The notes beneath the pieces were generated by a model. That model was not told where the DNA came from and made no database searches. It saw only the letters and a program-made list of their open reading frames with translations. A program made the position numbers and the translations under genes. From Adiantum capillus-veneris (Eukaryota > Streptophyta > Polypodiopsida > Polypodiales > Pteridaceae): a DNA stretch of 64,000 nt. Of the stretch, positions 1 to 10,719 are shown piece after piece. The DNA is taken from positions 153,250,445-153,314,444 of the forward strand of contig CM043950.1 of NCBI GenBank assembly GCA_014529385.2. Direction: 5' to 3'. The first letter of the stretch is position 1; every line of letters starts with the position of its first letter.

Positions 1-605
1 AATCAAGAACGGGTGTCTAAACTCTCTCTCTCTCTCTTTACAGTGTGACACGGGGGTCAACACAATCAAAGAGAACGCACTAACATGCAAAGTAACAGTG
101 AGGTGCAAGAAAAGCTCCCCAACAACAGCACTAGTAAATACAACGCCAGAGCAAAGAACAAAAATAAGAAGCAGAAGTGATTAGCTGACTACTTGCTCTC
201 TCTCTCTCTCTCTGTCTCTATCATAGACATTGTCAAGCGTTTTTTGAATGGGCAACAAGTTAATCAATAGAGCTAGAGTGCTTGTCAAATTGTATAGCCC
301 ATTGCACTTGGGAAGTGGTTTGTAAAGGCAGTTGTACAAATTTTTGGTTTTGTCTTGTCTATTTGCATATGTTTTTGGTCACAATAGATATCATATGTAT
401 TGTTATTTGGAGGTTCTCCTCCGAAGCTATGTGGAAGAGTTTTTTAGATGTACGAGCTCGATGCAGTTGGGTGGGTCTATATTGGGTGGGCTGATGTATA
501 TACAAGCAAAGGTGGAGGATTAAAAGAAAAAAATTTGATAACTGCAGGGGAGCCATGAGTAGAAGGTGTCATTTTTCATAAGAGGAGTGGGCTGCAGAAA
601 CCAAG

Positions 606-648
<43 letters not shown>

Positions 649-1977
649 CTTGGGCTGCTGCAGGCAAGATGGACGAGGATAGGCATGGGGGATTGCTCAT
701 GTTGGTGGCCATCAAGCAAGTGCCAAGGCCAAAAGGGGGTGCAGCGGCTCAGCAATAGGGAGTGCTTTGAAGCACACAAGGTGTTATAAGAGCTGGGAGC
801 GGCTCCGACAACAAAAAAGGAGAGTTCATCACTGGTCGCTGCTGAGGGGGGGACCTCATAGTGCTGCAAGAGTGGGAGGACCTGGAGGGGAGAAAAGATG
901 TAGAGTCGAAAGGAAGGGACAGTCGTCCAGGGATCACAACCTGAAGGCTCAGCAGGAGGCTGCGCTACCAAGGGGCTAGCAGAGGAGAAAGGGGGGAGGG
1001 CCATTGCTGTGAGCAAGGCAGGTGCCGGGAGCAGGAAATGTGGTGCTTCATAGGGCAACTCTAGGATCGAGATGGCAGGAGGGTGAGGCCAGCTACGGAG
1101 AAGGGAGAAGGGGTTCAATCCTATCAGTTGAAGGAGAAGGATGCTGCATAGTAGCACAACCCATTGCAAGAAGAAGACGGCCAAGAAATCAACGCTACAG
1201 AAGGGAGGGCACACCAGGGAGAGCTGGTTGTGAGATAGTGCTGCATGAGAAGGCAGCCAAGGGGCCGGCCCTGAACGAGATAGAGGAAAGCTTAAAGCCA
1301 TGTGGGGGAGCATTATAGAGAAAGTGTTGCATGATCTCGTGGGGCTGGTGTGCAAAGGCAGCATCTACAGGAGCTTGAAGGGCTGCCATCTGTGAGGAGG
1401 GTTGAGACCTCCACTTTAAAGAAAAGCTGAGCGCTGCTAACTGGGGATGAGATTGGGTTGGCAATATGGAACCTAGAGTTGAGGCAAGTATGATGTATGC
1501 ATATTGTGGACAAATGCAAGACACTTGAGGGCTGATCTCTTATCAAGATGGAAAAGAGTACATCAGCTTGGTGTTTATGAATGATATATGCATATGTATG
1601 TGGTTCAGCCTTTGTTAAGTATGGTTGACAAGTATTGTAGTTTCATGCCTTGTGATTGATTTTTTTCCTTGTCGGCATGAGCTTGTGAACCCCCATGGCC
1701 AAGAGCTTGAGACAACGATTTTGAGGCAATCTTACGAGTTGAGATTTGCAAGTGTTTTGTCTGCATTTGTTGAATTTTCAAAATGGCAGAGAGGCATTGG
1801 TGTAGAGGTGTTTTGCTCCGGCTTTCTTCTGTCAACGTCATTGTCGCGACAATTTGAACGAATTGTCTCGGTGCTTTTTTTATAATGTAAAACATATTTT
1901 GATCGAAATATATTTCGATTAAATTATATTTGGATATACGCGTACGGATATACAACATATAATACCTAATTACACGT
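1..1977. other. Left flank, no recognisable gene
   Basis: I see no gene here. The stretch holds short CT runs near 25-38 and 196-214 and a GA run at 608-645. A long minus-strand reading frame (about 576-1364) is serine, proline and leucine rich and owes part of its length to the GA run; it has no recognisable domain. The last 100 bases before 1978 are AT-rich and continue in character on the far side of element G1 (after 10688), so G1 inserted into this AT-rich DNA. Confidence 0.6.
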
Positions 1978-3101
1978 TGTGAGCGGGATGGAAACACACA
2001 CAACGTCTCTATAATAACCCGACACACACTCTTGGGATGATACACACACATTATGGGGCACCACTCGGCTTATACAACCCACCTGGCCGAGACAGGGAAC
2101 ACACCGATGGAGTGAGCGGAGAGAGACTATCCACTTACCCAGTCCACACAGAGAGAGAGAGACACACACACACCCAAAAAACTCAGCTCAAAAGAGAAGA
2201 ATTTTTGATGTTCAGATACAATTGAGCTTGGGCCAACACCAATGGGGCAAATAGCTCACACAATATGGGTAAAGTATGCCAGATACAATCACAAATTGGA
2301 GCAGAAGCTTCGCTCATAGGAGAAACTTACACAGCCAAAACAAAAGAAAAACAATGAGTAGTTTGGAAAAATGGACAACGTCATCGCGTCTGGAATGGCC
2401 CAAAACCCCAGTCTACAATGTCAAAGTGCTCAAATCCGACTTCGGATGAGTATTTTACGGCCAAAACAAGCTCCAAAAACAACAAAAACACAGTTGCGGC
2501 TGTTCCTCCTCTTCTCTCTACTTTTTTTGTGGACTTCTCATAGGTTTTTTAGTTCCCACACTTAGCGTTATTACTTGAGCACCCTTGGTCTTTTAGTTGA
2601 CCTCAAACGGATTCCGAACAGGCCAAAAACTGACCTCGCAGTGCATAGTTGTCACCCAGCTGCATCCATCTGCACACCTGACGCTCAGCTTTTTCCAATA
2701 ATGCATCTCGCAACCACGTGAAGTGACCCCAAAAGATGATCCTCATGATGAATTTTTTACATAATTATCACAAGAAAACAGCCACGTTGTGTCCGTACTT
2801 ATCCACGTGCAAATATTGACCCCATTCGACCTCTTGACGCCACTAGATGCCATTTGACGCACCTGCTTACCTCATGTCATCGGCCCGCGGATAATTGCCT
2901 CGAGAAGTTTTACACGCTATCAACTCCTCATTATTATAGAAAAAACATACTAGTACTGGTGATAGCGAAAATTGATGCACTATGTACATGCTGCCCTACC
3001 ACGTAACCACCTGGCTCTGGAAAATGGCCAATACTTTATTTGATGCACCATGCATGTGTATGCACATATGCGCAATCCCTTGCTCCAAAAAACTCTTGAC
3101 A
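1978..3101 (-). repeat. G1 3' LTR
   Basis: This 1.1-kb copy matches 9520-10684 along its length with scattered substitutions. It begins TGTGAGCGGG and ends near CTCTTGACA on the plus strand. It lacks the long CA expansion and a roughly 16-base stretch near 10565 found in the other copy. Confidence 0.9.
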
Positions 3102-3104
3102 TAA

Positions 3105-3118
3105 TTTTCCCATCCCCT
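3105..3118 (-). other. G1 polypurine tract
   Basis: Read on the minus strand this is AGGGGATGGGAAAA, directly inside the 3' LTR. That is the expected place of the plus-strand primer of an LTR retrotransposon. Confidence 0.75.
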
Positions 3119-3133
3119 AACCTGCTAGATCAT

Positions 3134-4468
3134 TCATGATCTAGCAGCAGCAAAAAGAGATATGAGACTCGCCTCATCACAGGTCTCCTCATCCCTCACA
3201 GACCTTACTTGTTCTGCAAACAGCTCATCTTTGTCCACCATCATCAATCTATCATGATACAATTTAAGACGCAATCCATTTACCCTTGACTTATGTAAAA
3301 TCCCATCCAGGTTAGCCAACTGATATGTGCCATTCGAAAAACACTCCACTACCTTGAAAGGGCCTTCCCACTTAATTTGAAACTTCTTTTGGAAGGTGTT
3401 ATCCAGCTTACTGTTGTAACGCAAAACCAAGTCATGCTTCTTGATACCTTTACTTTTGACCTTTTCATTTATCTTTGCCAAAGCCTTATCCTGCATCTGC
3501 CCATAATGTTCCAATGCACTCATCCTATCCAACTAAACCTCTTGTAATTGTGATAGCCTCTCTTTGAATGCATCACTAGGCTGCCCAAGCAACTTCTTTA
3601 ACATCTTGACCGCAGGCAACTCTACTTCCATAGGCAATAGTGCTTCCTTTCCATATACCAAATGAAATGGAGTAAACCCAGTACCTGTCTTCACCGAAGT
3701 ACGGTAAGCCCATAATGCACTAGGCAATTCCAAATCCCAATTCTTTCCTTAGTGCTCTGTCACTTTCGAAAGAATTTGTACCAACTCACCATTGAATCTT
3801 TCATTTAATCCATTACACTGCGGATAAGAAGGAGTGGTATGTTGGTGCCTAATCTTTATCTTCACGCATAAAAAGTCTAGCAGTTTGGCTCTAAATCATG
3901 GCCCCTTATCTGAAAGTAGCTCCAATGGCACCCCAAACTTGCAACATATTTCATCGTACACAAATTCTTTCACATTCTTTGCACTGATTTGTTTTACTGC
4001 TATAGCCTCTTCCCATCTAGAGAGATAGTCCACTGCAGTCAAAATATAGCTTTTGCCCCTGCTTGTGATAGGTAACGGGCCTATTGCGTCAATTGCCCAC
4101 TTTTCAAACACATCAAACGCCATAATGGGTTTTCGTAGCTCTGGCTTCAACACTCTCTTCCAAAATGCTTGACACCTATTGCAAGACCTACACCAATGGT
4201 GAACATCCTTGTGCAAACTAAGCCATACATACCCCTCTTGCAAGATCTTATGCAAGGTGATCTTTAGAGCAAAATGTCCGCCACATGCGCCTTCATGATT
4301 CTCTTCCAATACTCTGTAAAGCTCCTCCCGCCAATGTACACGTCTCAACACAAGATCAACCCCTTTCATGTATAAGACATCACCAATCAATTTGTACCTG
4401 GATGCTCTATGCACAAAACCATACTTCTTAGACTTCTGAATGTCCTTCGGAATGATTCCTGTTAGCAA
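3134..4468 (-). pseudogene. G1 integrase (broken)
   Basis: The integrase would insert element cDNA into chromosomes. The N-terminal HHCC zinc module is visible (HEGACGGH, then CRSCNRC), followed by the core with DAIGPLP and YLSRWEEA and the second acidic region LLSDKG. A stop follows SDKGP near 3893-3895. The frame continues through NGLNERFN, with the catalytic-type Glu, to a further stop near 3752, then ALWAYRTS and TPFHLVYGKEALLP, and ends in a C-terminal domain with KWEGPFKV. The first segment overlaps the RNase H segment in another frame. Family assignment is firm; the protein is not made in one piece. Confidence 0.88.
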
Positions 4469-5363
4469 AAACTCCTCTTATTGAGCCAAACTTTCCCGGC
4501 CATGATAAAGAGGTAAAATGGTCCTCAACACAAATAGCTCCCCAATCATGCTTTGAGCCGCTATGTGCCTCTCCATTTAGAGCACGTTCAATGTGTCTGA
4601 TGCTCCATGCTTTGAACTTTTTTAACAAGCCTTTAATTTTGAAGCACATTTCCTTCAATGAGGTGTTCTTGCTCTTCCACACACCCAACACTTGCTTCAC
4701 AACTAACAAGGCATCACCTTTTATGCTCAACCTTCTAATCCCATGCTTCAAACAAATGTGTAATCCGGCTTTCAATGTAGCATATTCAGCTTCATTGTTA
4801 CTATGAGCATCCAATTTGAACCCTCTCTTGCATACTAGCTTCCCCTCTGGATCATAAAGTGCTATACCCCCTGAAGCCACATCATGGCTCTTTCTGTATG
4901 AGCCATCAAAGAACAATACATGTGCATTGTTGATCTGTGGAACTTCTTCAACTACCATTCTCACCGCCTCTTCCTTAACAAGAAGGGGATTCTCCTTGTA
5001 AGTCAACAAATCAGCTAGGGTAGCCCTTGTACTGTCTTCCACTAGAAAAGAGAACTCAAAATCTTGCAGCTCAATTATCCATTTCTTGACCACATTTGAC
5101 ATGTTAGTGCCATTAATTAACTGTGGAAAAAAAGCATAGCTCGTCGAGAAAACAAAAGTTCGTGGTAGCAAGTAATGACGAAATCGTCGACCAGAAAATA
5201 TTACACTGGCCATCACTAGCTCTACTTCCGAGAACTTTCTCTCTGCTACCAACTTTACTCGACTTGCACAATACACTGGCCTCATATAATGGTTGCCCTT
5301 CCCCTTTTGCAATAGTATGGCTCCAATGGCATCATCCCCTACTGATGTATTTACATAAAACAC
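4428..5363 (-). pseudogene. G1 RNase H plus second (archaeal-type) RNase H
   Basis: This 311-residue open segment follows the RT in the same frame. Residues 1-75 are the usual gypsy RNase H (AIGAILLQ, YCASR, FRHYLL). Residues about 147-268 form a second RNase H of archaeal type, with acidic residues D153 (FFDGS), E191 (NNEAEY) and D217 (KGDALL) in the expected order. A linker of about 70 residues separates the two. RNase H removes the RNA template during reverse transcription. Two RNase H domains between RT and integrase is the hallmark of Tat-lineage elements. This segment is the best preserved part of G1. Confidence 0.88.
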
Positions 5364-5381
5364 TTGCTCCCAATCAGGAGC

Positions 5382-6420
5382 TTACATGGCTGACAACCCC
5401 CCTAACACCTCTTTCACCTCTTGAAACACTTCTTCACACTTGTCATCCCATTGCAATGGATCATGCTTTGCCACTTGTTGTAATGGATAAAGGAGTTGCG
5501 AAGACAATGGAATAAACCGTGCCATGTACTTCACTTTGTGTATAAAGGTTTCCAATTGCTTTGTACTCGTAGGTGATGGAAGAAGAATAATAGACTTAAC
5601 CTTGTCTGGATCAGCGTCAATGCCATTTTTTGACACCATATGGCCCAATAACTTCACCCCTGGCTGTGCTAGATGATATTTCTTGGGATTTAGTTATCCT
5701 CCACATTCATCATATCAAGCCAATACCATCTGCAACTTCTCATGGTGTTCAGCCCTACTGTTGTAGACAAAAAAGTCGTCCATAAAAGCTTTAACACAAC
5801 TACCAATGAATGGTTCCAATACCCAATTTTCTCTCTCTTGATAGAAATATGGCTCATTTGACAAACCAAATGGCAATACTATGTAGCAATAACAGCCCCA
5901 TGGCGTAATAAAAGTTGTCTTTGTGCGGTCGTTAAGAGCAATCTTCAATTGAAAATAGCCTAAAAAACCATCACACACTGTACCTCTCATAACCTGCCAT
6001 TGAATCCAAGATCTGATCAATGAATGGAAGAGGATATGGGTTCTTCTTAGTGGCTAAATTTAAGGGTTTAAAATCTACACAAATCCTCCACTTTCCATCC
6101 TTCTTTGGACTAACTACTACTAGACTCAGCCATTCTGTGGTCTCCATAGGGACTATGAACCCTGCCTTCAATAACTTGTCCACCTCTTCCCGCAAGGGTT
6201 CCATTTGCTCTTGACCCATCCTTCTTAGCCTTTTCCGCACAGGCTTAGCACCTTCCTTCAGCTCTATATGCATCTCTTTGCCCTTGAACCCTCTAATCTC
6301 TTCATATAAAGTAATGAACAAATCAGGAAAACTAGCCAGCATGTGCAAATAGATCTCCTTCTCCATAGTTGAGAGGTCTCCACTGATCATTTGTGTCATC
6401 AGTTCCTGCTTCTTTGACAA
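5382..6420 (-). pseudogene. G1 reverse transcriptase (broken)
   Basis: Recognised by GKWRICVDFKPLN, the DGFLGYFQLKIA block, VLPFGLSNEP and the catalytic box FMDDFF (about 5775-5786, a variant of YMDD), followed by a thumb/connection region (LGHMVSKNGI, FIPLSSQLLYPL). A frame change lies near 5975-6020 between SMAGYERYSV and CDGFLGYF. Stops lie near 5714 and 5658, and another separates it from the RNase H segment. Catalytic aspartates are still present, so inactivation comes from the frame break and the stops. The upstream piece overlaps the protease frame. Confidence 0.9.
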
Positions 6421-7048
6421 TGGTTTGCATCAGCCTTTCAATCACTTCATAAGGCCCTTCACCTTCATCTTCAGCCTCATCTGCAAATGCAAATAAACCA
6501 GACTTCTGGATTCCTTTGTCCATCAAAAGAAATGCAACATCAACATCCTCATCACTGCTGGTAGTACTATCACTGTCCTCATCAGTCCCTGTGGAATAGT
6601 CTTCATCACTAGACTCATCCTCATCTTCATAATGCTCTCCCAATACTTTCTTTGTGTCCATATTATATAGCTTCTTGGCACCTGTCTTTCCATAGAGGCT
6701 AATCGTACCACGTCGCCAATCTTGAACAGCTCCCACTGCACGTAACCATGGTCTACCCAGTATAATAGGATATGCTCCCAACCCCGCCGGCATCACATGG
6801 AAATCAACCACTGCCTTTGCATCATACGCCTCCACTTCTAAGCTCTTTACAACACCCAAACATTTTACTTTTTGATGGTTTGCCAATCTGATCTGGAAGC
6901 CTGACACCCCAGTCACTGTAAGACCCATCCTCTCAACGTATGAGTGTGTTATGACACATATTTGGGCTCCACCATCAACATAACCTTGTCCTAGATTTTT
7001 TCTTTTGTGCCACACATCTACTATTTGGACAAATGTCTGGTAGCCCAT
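6332..7048 (-). pseudogene. G1 aspartic protease
   Basis: The retroviral-type protease processes the polyprotein. The active-site loop reads YVDGGAQ at about 6965-6976: Asp-Gly-Gly-Ala where Asp-Ser/Thr-Gly-Ala is usual. The flap and second-half features follow (DFHVMPAG, IILGRPWLRAVGAVQDW). After residue 120 the chain is acidic and serine-rich, a spacer before RT. The same DGGA loop occurs in element D at 50.2 kb, so it looks like a lineage trait and not decay. Confidence 0.82.
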
Positions 7049-7703
7049 CCATCGCCAACACCTTCACTGAACCTCTCTTTGGTTCTTTGTCCATTGGGTT
7101 AACCATCCTCTTGCACTGTCGCTTTAGCTTAGGCACCATCTCTATAAGCTGCCCAAAAGTAACATCTGTCTTCCTGCTTGTCAAATCCTCCTTCAAGTCA
7201 TAGCTTAATTTCCCATCCCCTAGTGGAAAATCTGAAACATGAAACTTGCGACGAGCCCTCCTTTTCCTCTTGTCCTTAACATCCTCACCCTCATGGCTCT
7301 TTCCCTTCTTCTTACTAGGACCTGGGGCACTTCTTCCTTCCTTGTCCTCTGTGGTCCTCTTCCCAATAGGCATCACTAAGGTATCCTCTAGCTTTGATGC
7401 CTTCTCCAAGGTGACTACACTTATCACTTTTGTCTTTCCCTTTTCCTCTTGGGTTGATCCACTAGTTCCTTCTTCTCCTTTAATTTCAATGCCATAATCA
7501 TTTGACCTAGTGAGCACCTGTCTTAGCAATGGATACATATCTCCCCCCATCCTTGGTGGCTTATCACATTGCGGGCTGATGTGGCCCAACTCTCCGCAAT
7601 TATAACATGTGGGCGTTTGCCTCGAGAACCTACCATTGCTTTGTCCAACACCATTCTTAGGTCTTTCTTCACCTCCTGGCTGATTTGCAAACCTCCCTTG
7701 ACC
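6975..7703 (-). pseudogene. G1 gag C-terminus with zinc knuckle
   Basis: A CCHC knuckle, CYNCGELGHISPQC (CX2CX4HX4C), lies at 7566-7607, downstream of capsid and after a TGA at 7701-7703 that interrupts the frame (probably a former CGA). The rest is basic and lysine-rich (KRKRRARRKFHVSDF), as expected of an RNA-binding nucleocapsid and linker. It runs out of frame with the protease, which starts in another frame near 7048. Confidence 0.8.
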
Positions 7704-8526
7704 TCAATTATTTCCCACTTGACCTAGGATGTTTAGGTTGAGATTCTTCATTAAATCTACCACTTGTCTCATGTCTTGCCTTAGCCCATCATCTTGCACT
7801 GATGTAGTGACCACTACTGGCATAAACTGAGGAGTAACAAAAACCACTAGTTCATGATGAACCCCTGGCATGCGACCTTGCAAAGAATCCATAGGCTGAA
7901 ATTTAGACCTCATGGGCAATGACTCCACCCCTAACTGACTCATTTTCTTCAGCTTCCACTCTTTGTTCCTTGCTACCTCTAGTGCATCTTCATATGTCCT
8001 AGGCTTCTTTAGCTCCACTCTCCAATGTATATTCTCCCAAAGACTAGCCAAGAACCTGTCCTTCTTCATCATGTCAGGCGGGGGTACTTGTGGTGCTAAG
8101 GCCTTGCACATCCTCTCCCATGCCAATGAAAACTTACGTATGTACGTATCTACTGGCTCACCTTCCTTTTGTACCAAACCCTGTACTTCTTGCCACACTT
8201 TGTCAAGATCTTCTGTCTTCAAAAACTCCACTTCCAATCCATGCCGTAGATTATCCCAACTTAATCTCACAGGTCGATCGGCCACACGCAACTCCTCTTC
8301 AAATGCTTTGGACCAAACTCGTGCATCACTCTTCAAGCAAATTTGGAGAAGACGTAACATCTATGCCGGGATGGATCTGGTTGCTAATACAGACAACCTC
8401 CATCTTTTCCAAAAAGTCTTCCACATCTTCATCACTTCTTCCATGAAACTCCGGATAAGAGAAAGCCATGGCTACCCAAGCTACGATGCTTTGAGAACCC
8501 CTTTGAGCACACGTGCAAGAACCCAA
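7704..8526 (-). pseudogene. G1 gag capsid (frameshifted)
   Basis: Gag forms the virus-like particle. The capsid region shows the gypsy pattern FHGRSDEDVEDFLEKME, then LKSDARVWSKAFEEEL, FLKTEDLDKVWQEV, GEPVDTYIRKFSLAWERM and FLASLWENIHWRVE. Two overlapping frames (8526-8326 and 8360-7704) are needed, so a frameshift lies near 8340. The start at 8526 is the first open codon and not a proven initiator. Confidence 0.82.
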
Positions 8527-9495
8527 AACTTTTTACTGACTCAATTCCCAGAAACTTCAATGGAGCTTAACTTTAGATAAGAACAAACACATGCACATCA
8601 AATGAGTTTTCATAGTTAATCATCGTAATTACAACAAGCAAAGGACATTCCAGTATCTCTCTTAATCTTCTTGGCCCGAACATAAAAACTATGCACTGCT
8701 GGAAAAAAATCTTCCTGGACACATGAACATTTATCTGGATTCTTTGTGTTAAATGAAAAGGAGTGAATTGAGGTCCATTTTGATCATCTATTAAAGTCAA
8801 CCATGCAGCTCCTAAGAAAGCACACCTGTCTTATCCTCTGATTTGGCCAAAATCTGAGCAGCATAACAGCATAAATGGCTCAAAAGACCAAAAAACCAGC
8901 CATCATAACTTGGAAAAGTTTTGGCAGAGTTTCCCCAGAAGTAGAGCAGTAAGAACCCAAAATATAGACTGTAGACGTATGCATAAACTGCCAATAATAG
9001 AACCCGAGCATCAAGTAGGAATCACTAGTATATAGCCTATGGCGAGGTCACGAAAAGGGTGCTCCAGCCACCTGTATCACCAAAAGGATCTCACATTTGA
9101 GAATCCCCCAGATCAATAAAACCTCACGCTATCGAACATCTCACGAAGGCTTATGCAAATCTCGTATAGTCAAGTCTCAGAAATGACTATCTTCCAGACC
9201 AAGTCTCAGAAATGGTTGGGACTACCAAATAGAACCAAGTATGGCTCCACAAAGACGTACAATGGCAGTTTCCACAAGTAACGTACAATACCAACAGACA
9301 ATGCGCTCAAACAGACGCCAAATGATGCATACCCATGGCAACTGCAAGTGACTTCCACTTGCCAGTATATCACTCTACTCTAGCTACCTGTACCTGTGTG
9401 AATCACTTGTACCTGTAACATGTAACCTGTAGTCTACAACTTGTTATCCTGAATCTCAAAGCTTGAAGCTCGAAGCAGAAGGTACTCGAAGAAGA
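8527..9495 (-). other. G1 5' leader
   Basis: About 970 bases lie between the primer site and gag. I see no coding domain; this is the usual untranslated leader and packaging region of a gypsy element. Confidence 0.6.
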
Positions 9496-9496
9496 T

Positions 9497-9513
9497 CCTC
9501 TGTGGGGGCGCCA
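9497..9513 (-). other. G1 primer binding site
   Basis: On the minus strand TGGCGCCCCCACAGAGG starts six bases inside the 5' LTR. TGGCGCC is complementary to the 3' end of a CCA-tailed tRNA ending GGCGCCA. Element D has a 17-base site differing from it only by four transitions, which supports the call. The exact tRNA was not determined. Confidence 0.75.
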
Positions 9514-9519
9514 AAAGAA

Positions 9520-9581
9520 TGTGAGCAGGATGGAAACACACACAACGCCTCTAAAAGAACCCGATACACACTCTTGGGATG

Positions 9582-9627
<46 letters not shown>

Positions 9628-10684
9628 TGGGGCACCACTCAGCTTATACAACCCACCTGGCCGAGACAAGGAACACACCGATGGAGTGAGCGGATAGAGA
9701 CTACACATTTACCCACTCCACACAGAGAGACACACACATACACACCCTGAAAACTCAGCTCAAAAGAGGATAATTTTTGATGTTCAGATACAATTGAGCT
9801 TGGGCCAACACCAATGGGGCAAATAGCTCACACAATATGGGTAAAGTACGCCAGATACAATCACAAATTGGAGCAGAAGCTTCGCTCATAGGAGAAACTT
9901 ATACAACAAAAGAAAAAAAATAAGAAATTTGGCAAAATGGACAGCGTCATCGCGTCCAGAACGGCCCAAAACCCCAGCCTACAATGTCAAAGTGCTCAAA
10001 TCCAACCTCAGATGAGCAGTTTACAGCCAAAACAAGCTCCAAAAACAACAAAAACACAATTGCGGCTATTCCTCCTCTTCTCTCCATGTTTTTTCTGGAC
10101 TTCTCTCAGGTTTTTCGGTTCCCACACTTAGAATTATTACTTGGGCACCCTTGGCCTTTAATTGACCTCAAACGGACCCCGAACAGGCCAAAAACTGACC
10201 TCGCAGTGCATAGTTATCACCCTGCTGCATCCATCCGCACACCTGGCACTCAACTTTTTCCAATAATGCATCCCGCAACCACGTGAAGTGGCCCCAAAAT
10301 ATGGTCCTCATGATGACCTTTTTGCATAATTATCACAAGAAAACAGCCACGTTGTGTCCGTACTTATCCACGTGCAAATATTGACCCCATTCGACCTCCT
10401 GACGCCACTAGATGCCATTTGACGCACCTGCTTACCTCATGTCATCGGCCCGCGGATAACTTTCTCGAGAAGTTTTACGTGCTATCAAATCCTCATTATT
10501 ATAGAAAAAACATACTGGTACTGGTGATAGTGAAAATTGATGCCCTATGTACATGATGTCCTACCTGTACACATGTGGGCCCCACGTAACCACCTGGCTC
10601 TGGAAAATGGCCAATACTTTATTTGATGCACCATGCATGTGCATGTACATATGCACAATTCCTTGCTACAAAAAACTCCTGAAA
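9520..10684 (-). repeat. G1 5' LTR
   Basis: This is the second copy of the LTR, ending about CTCCTGAAA before the ACGT duplication. It is longer than the 3' LTR through an expanded CA run at 9584-9625 and an insertion of about 16 bases near 10565. Promoter elements were not assigned. Confidence 0.9.
9584..9625. repeat. (CA)n microsatellite in the G1 5' LTR
   Basis: An uninterrupted CA run of about 42 bases. The same place in the other LTR (about 2042-2050) holds only four repeats, so the run grew after insertion. Confidence 0.95.
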
Positions 10685-10719
10685 ACGTATAATTTTTGTT
10701 ATATGAATGTATAAATGTA

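Larger units (their letters stand above)
1978..10684 (-). mobile_element. G1: complete, decayed Ty3/gypsy LTR retrotransposon (Tat-like)
   Basis: Two long direct repeats (1978-3101 and 9520-10684) bracket a minus-strand gag-PR-RT-RNH-aRNH-IN series. Both repeats begin TGTGAGC on the plus strand. ACGT occurs just before 1978 and at 10685-10688, a short target duplication. A primer site lies beside the right LTR and a purine tract beside the left LTR, which fixes the orientation. The order RT, RNase H, second archaeal-type RNase H, integrase is known for the plant Tat lineage. Stops and frame breaks in gag, RT and integrase mean it cannot encode its own proteins now. Confidence 0.93.

Noticed and set aside
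576-1364. 262-residue minus-strand frame rich in Ser, Pro and Leu
   Set aside because: Part of it is a GA/CT microsatellite translated as SLSLSL. The rest has no domain and no start context that stands out.
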